From Delphinus delphis (lineage: Eukaryota > Chordata > Mammalia > Artiodactyla > Delphinidae): 64,000 nt of DNA. A program made the translations under genes and the position numbers. Positions 35,264 through 45,760 of this stretch are shown here, piece after piece. Location of the stretch: the NCBI RefSeq assembly GCF_949987515.2, contig NC_082702.1, positions 55,893,600 to 55,957,599 on the forward strand, given 5' to 3'. Position 1 is the stretch's first letter. Every line of letters starts with the position of its first letter. A model generated the notes under the pieces. The model was given only the letters and a program-made list of their open reading frames with translations. It searched no databases and was not told where the DNA came from.

Positions 35264-37090
35264 GAAGCCCCATGTGGCGGGTCTTCCGGTTCTAAAACAT
35301 GCGCGTGCCCTGGCCTCGCTGGGGGAAGGACCTCGCTCCCGCCTCCCACCCCCAGCCTCTCTCCTCCCACTCCTTTCTCTGGTCTTGCCCCACTGTGGGC
35401 TCTCCAGCAGCTGGCCCTGGGACGTGTGTTCATCCAGGGGCTCCCAGGATGGACTCCCTCCTTCCGGAAGCCCGGCCGCCCCAGCTGTCCCACTGCCAGG
35501 CTGCTTGGCCAAGAGTCACAGCTGCTCCCAAAAGGTGCTCCGTCGTCGTGCTCACTCTCCTGCTCCGTGGCCTCGCATCCGGGGGAGCATCTCCTCTGCC
35601 CTCCTCTGGGACCAGCTCTCACACAGAACCCCGGCCACACAGCTGGGTGCAAAGGGACTGCTTTCTCCCCGTGTCGCAGAGGACCTTCAAGCCTCTGCCC
35701 CCTCTCCGTCTCATGCACTAGTCATCCGTGGCCCCGGGCCCCCCTGCAGCCCGCGAGACCCCCCAGCCCCACATCACTCCTCCTGCCCGGTGGGAGCTCC
35801 TTGTGGAATGCACAGTGGCTAACTTTTTAATTTTCAGTAATTCCAGTAAGCGGCAAGGGAGAAATCGGTGCCCACAGCTGCCGGGGGTCTTGATGTAGCT
35901 GGCTGTTATTGAAGTGCCTCCGTTCAGTGTGCGGGTTGGTTGACGTCTGTCTTTCTTGTTGGGCTCACGTCACCCCTCCGAGGCATGAAACTGGGGGGCA
36001 CCTCCATCGCTCACAGCCTGGAGGAGACAAAACTAGGGATGGCCCTTGGCCCGGGCGGGGATTGCTGGCTGCCAGTGTCCCTGGTGGGGTGATGAAACCC
36101 CCCGCCCCCGGGGGCATCTGGAGGGCCCGGCTTCGGGAAATGAAAAAAACTAACTAAAAAAGAGCAGGCGGGAGAAATAAAGGGGGAAGACAGCGGTGTG
36201 GAGCCCCAATTGCGAGCAGATGGTACTGGTATTAGGAAAATGAAAATACATGCAGCAAATTCGCTCTTTGCCAGTGTTAATTTCTTATCCCAAGGTAAAA
36301 CCTTCCCCCTGGCCCAGCCATGCCATCTGCATGTTCATAAAACACATTACGGCAGAATTGATGGACCAGCAGTGCGCATGTGGGGCTCCGGGTGGCCGGG
36401 CTCCGGGGGGGGGGAGGGGGGGGACGAGAACACACCTGCCAGGGTCCTGGGGATTAGCCGGTGTGCTTCCCACCTTCAGCCCAGGGACACCCAGGGACAC
36501 ACCTGGGTGCAGTAGGGCTTCTCGGGTCAGGCCCATTGTAGGTTTGCCCCCATCGCTGAGCAGAGGCCCGGGGAGGGGGAGGGGGAAGCTTCAGGACCCC
36601 AGGAAGGTCTCCCACTCGTCCCCAGGGAGCCAGTACTAACGGGGCTGGTGATCCCCATCTCCCCACCCCCATGCCTTCCTGGACTCTCCCTTGGGCCCCC
36701 TCCCCCAGGCCTTCCCGTGTCTGGGCCAGTAAAGAGTTACAGTTTCGTAGGACAGGCAGCCTTGGCCCCTGCTCTGCAGCTGGTCGCTTGCGTCCCACTG
36801 GGTTCCTGGCGGGAGGGCAGAACCTTGCACCAGCCGGATGCACTCGGGGCAGGCAGTTGTCGGGGAGAAAGGACCCCCTTCCACCCACTTTTCAGGATGT
36901 AGTGTGCCCTACAGGGCTGCAGGGCTTCAGTCCTGCTGCGTGGAGGGTGGGCCTATGAGCCCCTGGGGCCCCTGGACTCAAGGGGACACTGCACACGGTC
37001 GGTGGATGACCAGTGTCCCCCCGACCCCGGCATCCGGTGCGCTCCCCCCTTCCTCCCGCTGCGTGCCTTGGGGGCCGGTGGCCCAGCCTG
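35264..37090. other. Intron sequence, no gene; AT-rich block 36150-36370
   Basis: Within GC-rich DNA, 36150-36370 is unique and AT-rich (AAAAATGAAAATACATGCAG, CATAAAACACATTACGG). No repeats with clear ends. Confidence 0.35.
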
Positions 37091-37410
37091 GGCCTCGCTG
37101 TCTGCTAATTACCAGTGTGGGAATGGCTTTATGGTCCTCCGGGGCCCTGAGAGAGCCCCCCACATCTGGTCAATTAATGCTGAATCTGTAATTCGGATGA
37201 CATACAACCCCAGCCAGCTCTCCAAATGAGGCGATTAAAAGGCTCTTCTCCTCCTTCGCTGAAGAACAAGCAAAAGCAGGACCTTCTTTATTTCGCGGGA
37301 TTGATGGGCCCTGCCCGTGACCTTTGGTAGGACAAGAAGTATTATCAGAAATACTTCTGTGTTTCCCGACTTTGCAGGCTGCATAAATCTCCTATCAACT
37401 CAGGCAGGCG
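37090..37410. promoter_or_regulatory. Unique AT-rich block next to an internal CpG island, candidate regulatory element
   Basis: TCTGCTAATTACCAGTG, TCAATTAATGCTGAATCTG and GGCGATTAAAAGGCTC give several homeodomain-type cores without any repeat, directly followed by CpG-rich DNA. Function is inference. Confidence 0.35.
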
Positions 37411-37715
37411 GCGGAATCTGCCGCCGCTGCCGTTATGAATACGGAGCACTTACCCGGAGGAGAGCAGGCCTTTGTCAGGCGGGGCCCAGGGGAGGGGAGG
37501 GGAGGCGAGCGCCCGCGCCCCTGCGGTCGCCCCCAGCTCGGGCGCGCCCTTGGGGCCCGGTGGTCCTGACCCGCAGGCCCTACTCGCCTCCCCCTCTCAA
37601 CTCCGCCCCCTCCCCTCGCCCCGCCTGCCCCGCGCCTCCAGGCCAGGGCTAAAGAGCGCCTCTCATCTCGGGTTGGGAGTGTGCCCCGAGGGCGCGAGAC
37701 CCGGGCCAGCCGTCC
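37410..37715 (+). promoter_or_regulatory. Small internal CpG island
   Basis: CpG-dense DNA with CCGCCGCTGCCG, GCGCCCGCGCCCC and GGGCGCGCCC, isolated by more than 18 kb from the other islands. No consensus donor after a plausible leader is obvious, so an intragenic enhancer or minor promoter is equally possible. Confidence 0.45.
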
Positions 37716-39380
37716 AGGCCTGCTGGGGTGATGTCTGGGTCACGTAGGGCCCTGTTTCTTAGTGACAGGGGTGGGTGGCTGGGTCCCACGTCCGCCCCCA
37801 CCGAACTGCCGAGCCTCTGCTGAGGCTACATTGGGAGATAGCGGGGAGGGCTATGGGCCTTCGACCCAAGGCAGTAGGCGGGCGGGGCCTGGACGCTTGA
37901 TGGGGGCGGGGCCCTGGTGGGCGGGGTCTGAGCAGCGGGCGGGGGTGTGAGGCCTGGGCGTTTCTAGAAAAACTCTAGAAGAGCCTTGGCCGGAACCTGG
38001 TGTTTGAGTTTCCCTGGCGTCTCTGGCAGGGGGTGGGTCCCTGCTGTTTGTTTACTGATTCGTAACATTTATGAAGCATCAGATGTGAGTGTGTATGAGT
38101 GTGAGTGTGTGCACGACGGCGCATGTGTGAGAGGGTGTGAGTTCGTGAGTGTGGAGGACGCAGAGCGCGGACACGGGAGCCCGCCGTCCCTTCGAGCTCA
38201 GGCCTGGCCCTGCGGGCCTCAGCAGCTCACTTTCCTCTGGGAACCTATGTCTTACAGCCAGTGAAATGGGGACACTCCTGTCCCCCAGGGATACTGCATG
38301 CGCTGGGCAGCTCGGTAGAGGGGACTTAGGACGGCATTCTTAGGGGACGGGACAGACTCACAGAACTGGACCAGGGGTGGCACGTGGCCGGGTGCCCTTC
38401 TGGGGACAGTGGGGGGTCTCAGCCAGGCGTGCGGGGCAGACCCTTCACCCTGCCATTTGGGGTCGGGGCCAGGGTCACCGCTTGTGTCACGGGGGCCACC
38501 TGAGGCCTGGCTGGAGAAGGGGCCCTGGCCACCCTGCTCCTCCTGCTGGGCTGCAGGGGGGCCGGACACAGGCTCGGTGTCACCTTCTGCCTGTTCTTCC
38601 CAGTGCGTAAAGACACATTCGGGTCACAGATCCCCGACGTTATGGCACAGCTGGGGTTATCCTGACCATCTTCGAGCTGAAGGTCCATTGCTTTCATCAG
38701 ATCCTCAGGAGAGCACCTGACCCCAAAGTGCAGGGTCCTCACTGGGCAGCCCCTGGCTTAGTCCGGGGGTCCCGGAGGCCTCCTGGGAGCCGGGTTGTCG
38801 AGCCAAAGTTTTCTCCGAACTTGCTAACCTCCCCGCCCTCTCCCCCCACACACAGTGGAACCCAGGGCCCTGACTCAGAAAGGGAGGAGGCGAAGATAGC
38901 AGTTCAGAGGTGAGACAAGAGGGTGGGGGTCCCTAGGGCGTCCCCCACTCCGCCCCGGCTCCCAGGGGCTGCGTCTCAGTAGGGAACTGGCTTCTCTGTG
39001 AAGAGAGCCATCCCTCCTCCTCCTGGCCTCGCTGGGCTGGGGTCATGGGGAAGCTCACCCGGGCGCAGGCTGCGGTGGGAAGGGCCTCCACACCGGGCAC
39101 TGAGATGGGCCCGGGGCCCGTGGACCTGCTGCTGGCAGGCTGTCGGCTCAGCATTCAGAGCTCACCAGGACTGTGGCTTCTCCTTCTCCGTTTTCCACAT
39201 TGGCACTGTCATCCTTCTTAGGGGACGCCTCGCATTCGTTCTTTCCTTCCAAAAGTGAAGAGCCAGGCGCTGCTCTAGGGGCTGGGGGTTCATCCGTGAG
39301 CAAAGCAGGTAAAAATCCTGCCTACCCATACCGTTCCCTGGAGAGAACTGTCGGGGCAATATTTCAGGATGATGGAATGT
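37716..39380. other. Intron sequence, no gene; degenerate TG-rich microsatellite
   Basis: 38083-38155 is a degenerate GTGTGAG repeat. The rest is unique GC-rich DNA. Confidence 0.4.
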
Positions 39381-39383
39381 TCT

Positions 39384-39515
39384 AGATCTGCGATGCCCAA
39401 ATCGGTAGCTGCTGGCCACGTGTGGCTGTCGAGGATTAGTGAGACTGAGGAACTGAAGCTCTTGTTTGATTTGATTTGAATTCATTTGTATTGCAGTTTA
39501 AGTGGCACCTTGGCC
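39384..39515 (-). mobile_element. MER3-like hAT relic, internally deleted
   Basis: CTGCGATGCCCAAATCGGTA, TGGCCACGTGTGGCTG, GACTGAGGAACTGAAG and TTTGATTTGATTTGAATTC match the MER3 layout seen at 19.6 and 43.25 kb. The right inverted end is missing. Confidence 0.6.
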
Positions 39516-39764
39516 AGCGACCACCCTCCAAAAAGTGCGGATCTAGTGGAAAGAACACCCGGGTAGGAACTGATTTTCTGTGTGGTTTTCCTTTTCTGAC
39601 GCCCTTCCTACGTCTCAGTGACCTTCACGTGTGTCTGTGGGAGGAGGGTTTGCCCCTCCCACCATACTGCAGGGGGAGGAGGGGAGGAGCTTTTCTGGCC
39701 ATAGCACCCCTCCTCCGTTTAATCACAGAAGATGCAAAAATGTCACTGCACCAGAACACAGGTT

Positions 39765-39867
39765 CTTGAGAACAGGGACCTTCTCTTATGTTGGTTTTTA
39801 TATTTAACTTCCAGCCCCAAACTTGGCATTTCAGGGGCTGCTCAAATATCTGTTGAATGAATCAGTG
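39765..39867 (+). repeat. L2 LINE 3' end
   Basis: GAGAACAGGGACCTTCTC, then CTTGGCATTTCAGGGGCTGC and TCAAATATCTGTTGAATGAA, the typical L2 terminus. Confidence 0.75.
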
Positions 39868-40025
39868 AATGACAATCCCAGCTCTGCCGTGTGCCAGCTG
39901 TGTGACCTTAGGCGAGTTACTCACCCTCTCTGTGCCTCAGCTGATGGGAATAATGGTAGCACCAGCTCTCAGGGTTGTTATGAGGCCGATGGGGTAAGAC
40001 ACCCAAAGTGTTTGGAGCAGGATCT
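39868..40025 (+). repeat. MIR SINE
   Basis: AGCTGTGTGACCTTAGGCGA, CTCTGTGCCTCAGCTG and GGTTGTTATGAGGCCG. Confidence 0.85.
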
Positions 40026-40224
40026 GGGACCAGTGCTCTGGAAGTTTCTGCTTTTATTAGTAACAGAGGAAACCAGTGATGCTTCCTGGCCATCTCTCCG
40101 GGTCGCTCCTTCCTCTGCTCCGCCGTCTCAGGGGCAATCTGGAGCACTTTTGGATGTTGGCGCGTGTCCCCCACACCTTTAGAGTGGCAGAGGAAGGAGG
40201 AGGAGTCATCTCCAGTTCCTTTGT

Positions 40225-40330
40225 TTGGACACCGAGCCCAAAGACGGGTGACCTGGCTGGGACCACACAGCTGCTTGGTCAGTCACGGAGCTGGGACTGA
40301 TCCTGGGTGTCCCGCGTCCTGGTCTGGTCA
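40225..40330 (-). repeat. MIR SINE fragment
   Basis: CTGGCTGGGACCACACAGCT, then CACGGAGCTGGGACTGATCC. Confidence 0.55.
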
Positions 40331-40477
40331 CTACCTGAACAGACCTGTCCTCACCGGCTGAGAGTCGCACACATGCACAGCCTGCCCCGCCCCCTCCAGC
40401 AAGGAACCTGCCCTGGCAGGCTGGGGGCTCAGCGCAGGTCCGGAGGCTGCCTGGGCCGGCCCTGCAGGCCACCACCT

Positions 40478-40600
40478 GGGCAAAGAACCTCATTAAGCCT
40501 CAGTTTCCTAATCTGTAAAACGGGCCCGCCTGGTGCCGTGCCTCCAAGGTGGTGACGAAGAGCAAACAAAATAATTCACAGCAATGCGCTGAGTCTGGGT
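40478..40600 (+). repeat. MIR SINE fragment
   Basis: TTAAGCCTCAGTTTCCTAAT, CTGTAAAACGGGCCC and a degraded 3' part. Confidence 0.7.
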
Positions 40601-41985
40601 CCGGTCCTCGGAGAACCTTGGAAAGTCGCCCGCATCCGAGGGTCCAAGTCCCCTCCCCTCCCCTCCCCTCCTCGGAGACTCCCCAGCCACCACTCACCTG
40701 GCCTTGGCTTCGCCTGGCCTTGGTCTTGGAGCCTCGCCGCGCCCTGTCCAGCCTGGCCTCCAAGTCGCCCCGGGGGGCGAGCCCCCCTTCCCTGGCCCAT
40801 GTTCTCTGCAGCTCCCGTCTCGACAGCTGCCCTGACTTTCCCTCTCCCAGGGGCCTGATGTCATCACTCGGGCAGCCTGGAGGCCTGGCGGGGAGGTGCG
40901 ATTCCCACAGCCGGATCCCCTCCCCCACCCTCCCTTATCCCCTTCCCCTCCATTCTCTCTCCTTCCTGCTTCCCATCCTTCGTGACCCCCCCAGCCCGGC
41001 CCCTTAGCCTCCCCTCTCCTCAGGCCCCTCCGCTCCCCCTGGGGGCTGCCCTGTGCCAGCTTCTGCCTGTGTGAATGTCTAATCTCCAATTTTATTCGCT
41101 GGGCCCCGGCCCATTTGCATAATCCACATAGTCACTCTGGTTTTAATTGCCCACAACTCTGCAGAAAGATCATGTGGTTAAGTGGTAAATCATAATTAGA
41201 TAAATAATTGGTTTGGCCACAGCAAGCTGCTTTTGTTACACCTGCCATCTGCTGGACCCGTTTTTTCTTCTGGCCAGAACAATGCGGTGCTGATGACGGA
41301 GCATGCTGCTCCTCTCTTATGGGGGGCGGGGGCTTGAATGGAGGGGCTCGGAAGCAGAGCCTGGAAAACTGCCTGGTTGCTGGGGTCCGCGCCTGGCCTG
41401 CGTCTCCCTCTCCAAGCGGGCGCACCACACGGTTGCCATCCATTACCAGCTTGGTTAACGCAGCCGAGTGGCAAATTTGACTTCTTTGCAGAAAAGGCAA
41501 GGAGGAGAGGAGCCCAGGGGAGGAAGGGACCAGCAGGGGCTGCCCCAGGCCTGGCCTGCCTGCGATTTGTCGAGTGGCCCTGACAGCCAGGGCAGGAGGC
41601 CCGCTGTGGAGGGCCTGGGCCCCATGCCGATGGGGGCAGGTGGGCAGAGGTTAGAACCTGCGGATATCCTTGCCCACCGCGGTCGGCTTCTCCATCTGCT
41701 TTCCCGTGTTCCGGGCCCCATCTGTGAGCCCAGGAGTCTCTGGGGGAACTGGGGATCCTGGGCCGGCTGGGTGTGGCCGGGGGCCTTCTTCAGGGCTGGC
41801 CTACCTTCTCGCTTTTCTTCCACCCAGCCTCAGTCCCCTGGCCCACCCGGAACTGCTTCACATTGTCCTCACTTCTCTCACTCGCTCGTGCAGTCACTCA
41901 GCAAACGCCCACGCTTCTTCCTGCTTGGTGAGCGTAAGTTTGAGCATTGGACCCTGTGAGTCAGACCTCCCTTTGCGACTTGAGG
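40601..41985. other. Intron sequence, no gene; CT-rich tract and AT-rich block 41060-41270
   Basis: 40650-40670 is a CCCCT tandem tract, G-quadruplex-prone on the other strand. 41060-41270 is unique, AT-rich with CAATTTTATTCGC, ATAATTAGATAAATAATTGG and TTTAATTGCC, and resembles a conserved enhancer in composition. Confidence 0.35.
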
Positions 41986-42060
41986 AAGGTCCATGACCTC
42001 CTGGAGCCTGTTTCTTCATCTGTGGGACGGGGATCATAATTGTCCCTACCTGTGGCCTGT
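41985..42060 (+). repeat. MIR SINE fragment
   Basis: GGAGCCTGTTTCTTCATCTG, then TGGGACGGGGATCATAATTG. Confidence 0.6.
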
Positions 42061-43248
42061 GGGGGCTTCAGAGGACATGATGGGGATGAAGCCCGTCAGG
42101 CGACGCCTGCAGTAAACAGATGCCTAGGACGTGTGGTCGCTGGGGTGCGGTGCCGATTAAGACCGCCGATTAAGGGATGGCTGTCATGGAAGTGGCACCC
42201 AGTGTGGTGGGAAGGACCCAGGGGAGACGGGGCTTGGGAAAGGAAGCCCAGGTGATAAAGAAAGGAGAGGAAAGGCAGGAGCCACCCAGACCCGGACATC
42301 CCTGACTCCAGGGCACCCGTGTTTCTGCTCGGGACAGACAGGCCCCTGCAGCCCCGCCCCACACGGCACTCTCCCCGGAGGCTTTGCCCAGGCCTTAAAG
42401 GCTGGCCCATTGGCCTCGTGTGTCTAGTCTTCCGGAGTTTGCATCTGCAGAAACCCAGGAAGCCTCCTTTCTCTGTGCGGCTCAACTTCTCCTTTTCACC
42501 CTGACAAAAGGCACCCTGAGAGCTCCGGGCCCCTTCTAGAGCGAGACCTAGCGGGGGAGAGAGGACGTGCCCTCCCGACGGAGGACCCCAGGGCGCAGAT
42601 CGCTGGCTCACTGGCCTCATGGTCTTATTGACCAGAAAATACTTGTATCTTCCCGAAAACCCATTGAGGTATGTTGGGAAAATTCTGGACATGGTCCGTG
42701 TGGCTGGGATTTTGGAAAGCAGACATGTCCTGTGTTTTTCCATCTATCATGTCCACCCATCCATGATCCATTCTCCATCTTCTCCCACTCTCCGTTCCTT
42801 CCTTCCATCCGTCCATCCATCATGCATCCACCAATACACTCACCCATCCATTTATAATGTCTGCCCTTGGTCTAAAGGCGGGACTCTTTCTCCTTACCCA
42901 CTGCCATGTCCCCCCTCCCAGGAAGAATGCCGTTGCTCTTCTGACGCCGTCATGATGGTCCCCCTGCCTGAACCTTAGCTGCAGACCCCTGTCACTAACT
43001 TGAGAAATGAGGCCTCAGAACAATTCCCCAGGGAGGCGTGTTCTCAGACTCCTGAAATGTTTCTAGACTACAGCTTTCCAGGGGACCCCAGCTGGGGCAG
43101 CTGGGGGTCTGAACTCGCTGTAGCTATAAGCTCTGGATTCTCTCCTAATCAGATACTCTGCCTTGTTTTGTCCATGAGCCCACGTGTACCTCTCAGACCG
43201 AATATCTCAACCTTTGGCTGGGAAAATATGGTCGTTTCTTATACTCTA
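42061..43248. other. Intron sequence with a CCAT-type simple repeat at 42738-42850
   Basis: Interrupted CCAT/TCCA repeats occupy 42738-42850. No gene. The remainder is unique. Confidence 0.55.
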
Positions 43249-43480
43249 GAGCTGTGTTTTCCAGTATGGTAGCCACTGGCCACATGAGGCTATTTAAATT
43301 TAATTTTTTAATTTTAAGTTAATTAAAAGTTAAATGAAATTAAAGATTCAGTACCTTGGTTGCACTGGGCACGTTTCAAGTATGCAGTGGCCACACGTGG
43401 CTGGGGACAACTGCGTGGGACAGCTCCGATACAGAACACGTCAGCCATCGTGGAAAGTTCTATTGGACGGTGCTGTTCTA
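43249..43480 (-). mobile_element. MER3-like hAT relic, near full length
   Basis: The left end GCTGTGTTTTCCAGTATGG is roughly inverted at the right end TTCTATTGGACGGTGCTG. Between them are AGCCACTGGCCACATGAGG, a long TTTAAATTTAATTTTTTAAT core and TTTCAAGTATGCAGTGGCC. Strand assignment is by convention. Confidence 0.75.
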
Positions 43481-43488
43481 AGTGTTTA

Positions 43489-43871
43489 CTCAGGCAGTCT
43501 TTTTTTTTTTTTAATTCTTGGCTGCGTTGGGTCTTCGTTGCTGCACACAGGCTTTTCTCTAGAGCGGCGAGCGGGGGCTACTCTTCCTTGCGGTGCGTGG
43601 GCTTCTCATTGCGGTGGCTTCTCTTGCTGCGGAGCACGGGCTCTAGGGCGCGCAGGCTTCAGTAGTTGCAGCACGTGGGCCCTAGACTGCATGGGCTTCA
43701 GTAATTGTGGCTCGTGGGCTCTAGAGCGCAGGCTCAGTAGTTGTGGCACACGGGCTTAGTTGCCCCGTAGCATGTGGGATCTGCCCGGACCAGGGCTCGA
43801 ACCCGTGTCCCCTGCATTGGCAGGCTGATTCTTAACCACCGTGCCACCAGGGAGGTCCCTCAGGCGGTCTT
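43489..43871 (-). mobile_element. CHR-family SINE (long form)
   Basis: The TSD CTCAGGCAGTCTT (43489-43501) pairs with CTCAGGCGGTCTT (43859-43871), one mismatch. Reverse orientation: T-run, then CTTGGCTGCGTTGGGTCTTC, and the head ending ACCAGGGAGGTCC. It landed just outside the MER3 end. Confidence 0.95.
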
Positions 43872-43944
43872 AAATAACTAAAAGATGGGCCGTCCTCAGC
43901 CGTTACTGGTCCCGAGTTAGATTTTCCTGGGTTCTCCTGATAGG

Positions 43945-44045
43945 GGAGGGAGGACTGAGCTGAGAATCAGATTTGAATTTCACCTTGTCTGTGGTGCTGT
44001 GTGACTTGGATTTGATCACTTAACCTCTCTGGGCTGTAGAGATCA
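43945..44045 (+). repeat. MIR SINE fragment
   Basis: GTGCTGTGTGACTTGGATTT, then CACTTAACCTCTCTGGGCTG. Confidence 0.65.
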
Positions 44046-45389
44046 GACTTGCGGACCTTCGGAAGAGGGAGTTTCCTTCTGTCTTGAAATGGTACAGAGG
44101 AAGGTGAGACGTGGGCCAAAATAGATACGTAGTATTCCCTAGGCTTGCTAATAACATAAAACATAAAAACGGCTGTGGTTCCATGGAGCCAGTGCTATAC
44201 AGTTTCAGGGCGAAGCGGTGTGTGAGGGAAGGTGTTTTTCTTTCTCTCGCTCTCTCCTCCTCCCAGGCATGTGTCCCACCTCCTGTTTCTTCACTATCTC
44301 AACTCTCAAGAGGGGAGGCTGGACACAATGATCCAGAAGGTTCTTTGTAGCAGATCCCTGCTTCCTGGGTCCCTGTGGGCTGCACTGGGATTTGTCAGCG
44401 CCAGGTCTGGGCCGGTCACTCCCGACAGCCCCTGCCCTGCCTCTTGTCCCCTCTCCACCGTAAATCGTTGCCCCGACCAGCAAGCTGCTGGCTTGGGCCA
44501 CCCCTAGAGCCGGGTCACCGTGGGCAGGTGGAGAGCGTGCTGTGAGCCTGGGTCACCCGCGCCAGCAGGCCGCGGCTTTCACAGGAGCACCCCTGCCCCC
44601 AGCAGGGTCTGGTTTTCTGTGTCCTACCTCCAACAGACAACGCAGGTTAAAAACCAACTTTGATATTTCAGGACTCTCCAGTATAATTTACAACGTGCTT
44701 AAGAAAGTCCCAGCACTGCTAATAGCTGAGCAGGGACGCCTAATCCCCCTCACCTGGACCCCGCTCCCTCGGCCTTCGTGGAGAATCCTGGCTCAGGCCA
44801 GGGGAGGGAAGGGGCTCCTGGGCGGCCCCCCATGCGGGGTGCTCCCCCAGTAGCTGAGCGCTGGCGATGGGTGGCTTGCCTGGTCCGAATGAGCATGGAG
44901 GTCCCTCCTCCCCAGAGTTCTGTCCAGACGGGCTCGGCGGTACCAGCCTTCCTCGTCTGCATGTGTGGTGCCCCATGAGACCCGCCCAGAGCGGGCCCTG
45001 CAGCCCCTGATCGAAGCCACGGGGATGCTTGGGGTAACCGGCAGCGGGTGGCGTCAGCAACAGCAGTGTCTGCGGGCCCCTCCACACAACCTCCTTCCTC
45101 CTGCTGCCCCTAATTATTTTTCTTGGATGTCGTGAATTAAACCTTCCCGTAACCACTAGAGACGTCTCTGGGTAGGGCCCCGCTCACACCTCCATGCGCC
45201 GATAGAAGTTGTTAAATGAATAATGTTGACTTACGCTGGGGACCCAATTCTCTCTGAATATAATTCCCCTTCGAGTTCCGGGGAGCTTCCTGCAGAAACC
45301 GTAAAAATAATAAACATGTCTCCGTATCAGAGGTTGGTAATGCTTCTTCGGATCCTTTTGGGGGAGAGAGCCGGGGAAGAGATAAATTA
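44046..45389. other. Intron sequence, no gene seen
   Basis: Unique DNA. 45180-45340 is moderately AT-rich and unrepetitive (GTTGTTAAATGAATAATG) and could be regulatory. Confidence 0.35.
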
Positions 45390-45599
45390 AAATTACTTTT
45401 TTTTTTTTTTTCTGTACCTGGGCCTCTCCCATTGCGGAGCACAGGCTCCGGACGCGCAGGCTCAGCGGCCATGGCTCACGGGCCCAGCCGCTCCGCGGCA
45501 TGTGGGATCTTCCCGGACCGGGGCACGAACCCGCGTCCCCTGCATCGGCAGGCGGACTCTCAACCACCGCGCCACCAGGGAAGCCCCAAATTACTTTTT
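45390..45599 (-). mobile_element. CHRS-type SINE (short form, about 190 bp)
   Basis: The TSD AAATTACTTTT occurs at 45390-45400 and 45588-45598. Reverse orientation: T-run, CTGGGCCTCTCCCATTGCGG, GGACGCGCAGGCTCAGCGGC and the head ending CGCCACCAGGGAAGCCCC. This short type lacks the extra middle segment of the long CHR copies. Confidence 0.95.
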
Positions 45600-45639
45600 A
45601 AAAGAAGATCGCTCCACAAGTCAGATGACAGAGGCTGGG

Positions 45640-45760
45640 GTAAGGTGGTGGTTCTCAAAGAGGGAGCCCCAGGGCACCTCCCTCAGGGGAGGAGGGCGGG
45701 GCTACCTGTTGAAAACGTAGATTCCTGGGCTCCACCCCAACTTGGTCTGTGGGTGATGGA
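45640..45760 (+). mobile_element. MER5A-like hAT fragment
   Basis: GGTGGTGGTTCTCAAAGAGG starts it. ACGTAGATTCCTGGGCTCCA and CCCCAACTTGGTCTGTGG follow. The right end is missing. Confidence 0.5.

Noticed and set aside
43501..43512. T-run as a terminator
   Set aside because: It is the reverse-strand poly-A tail of the adjacent SINE.
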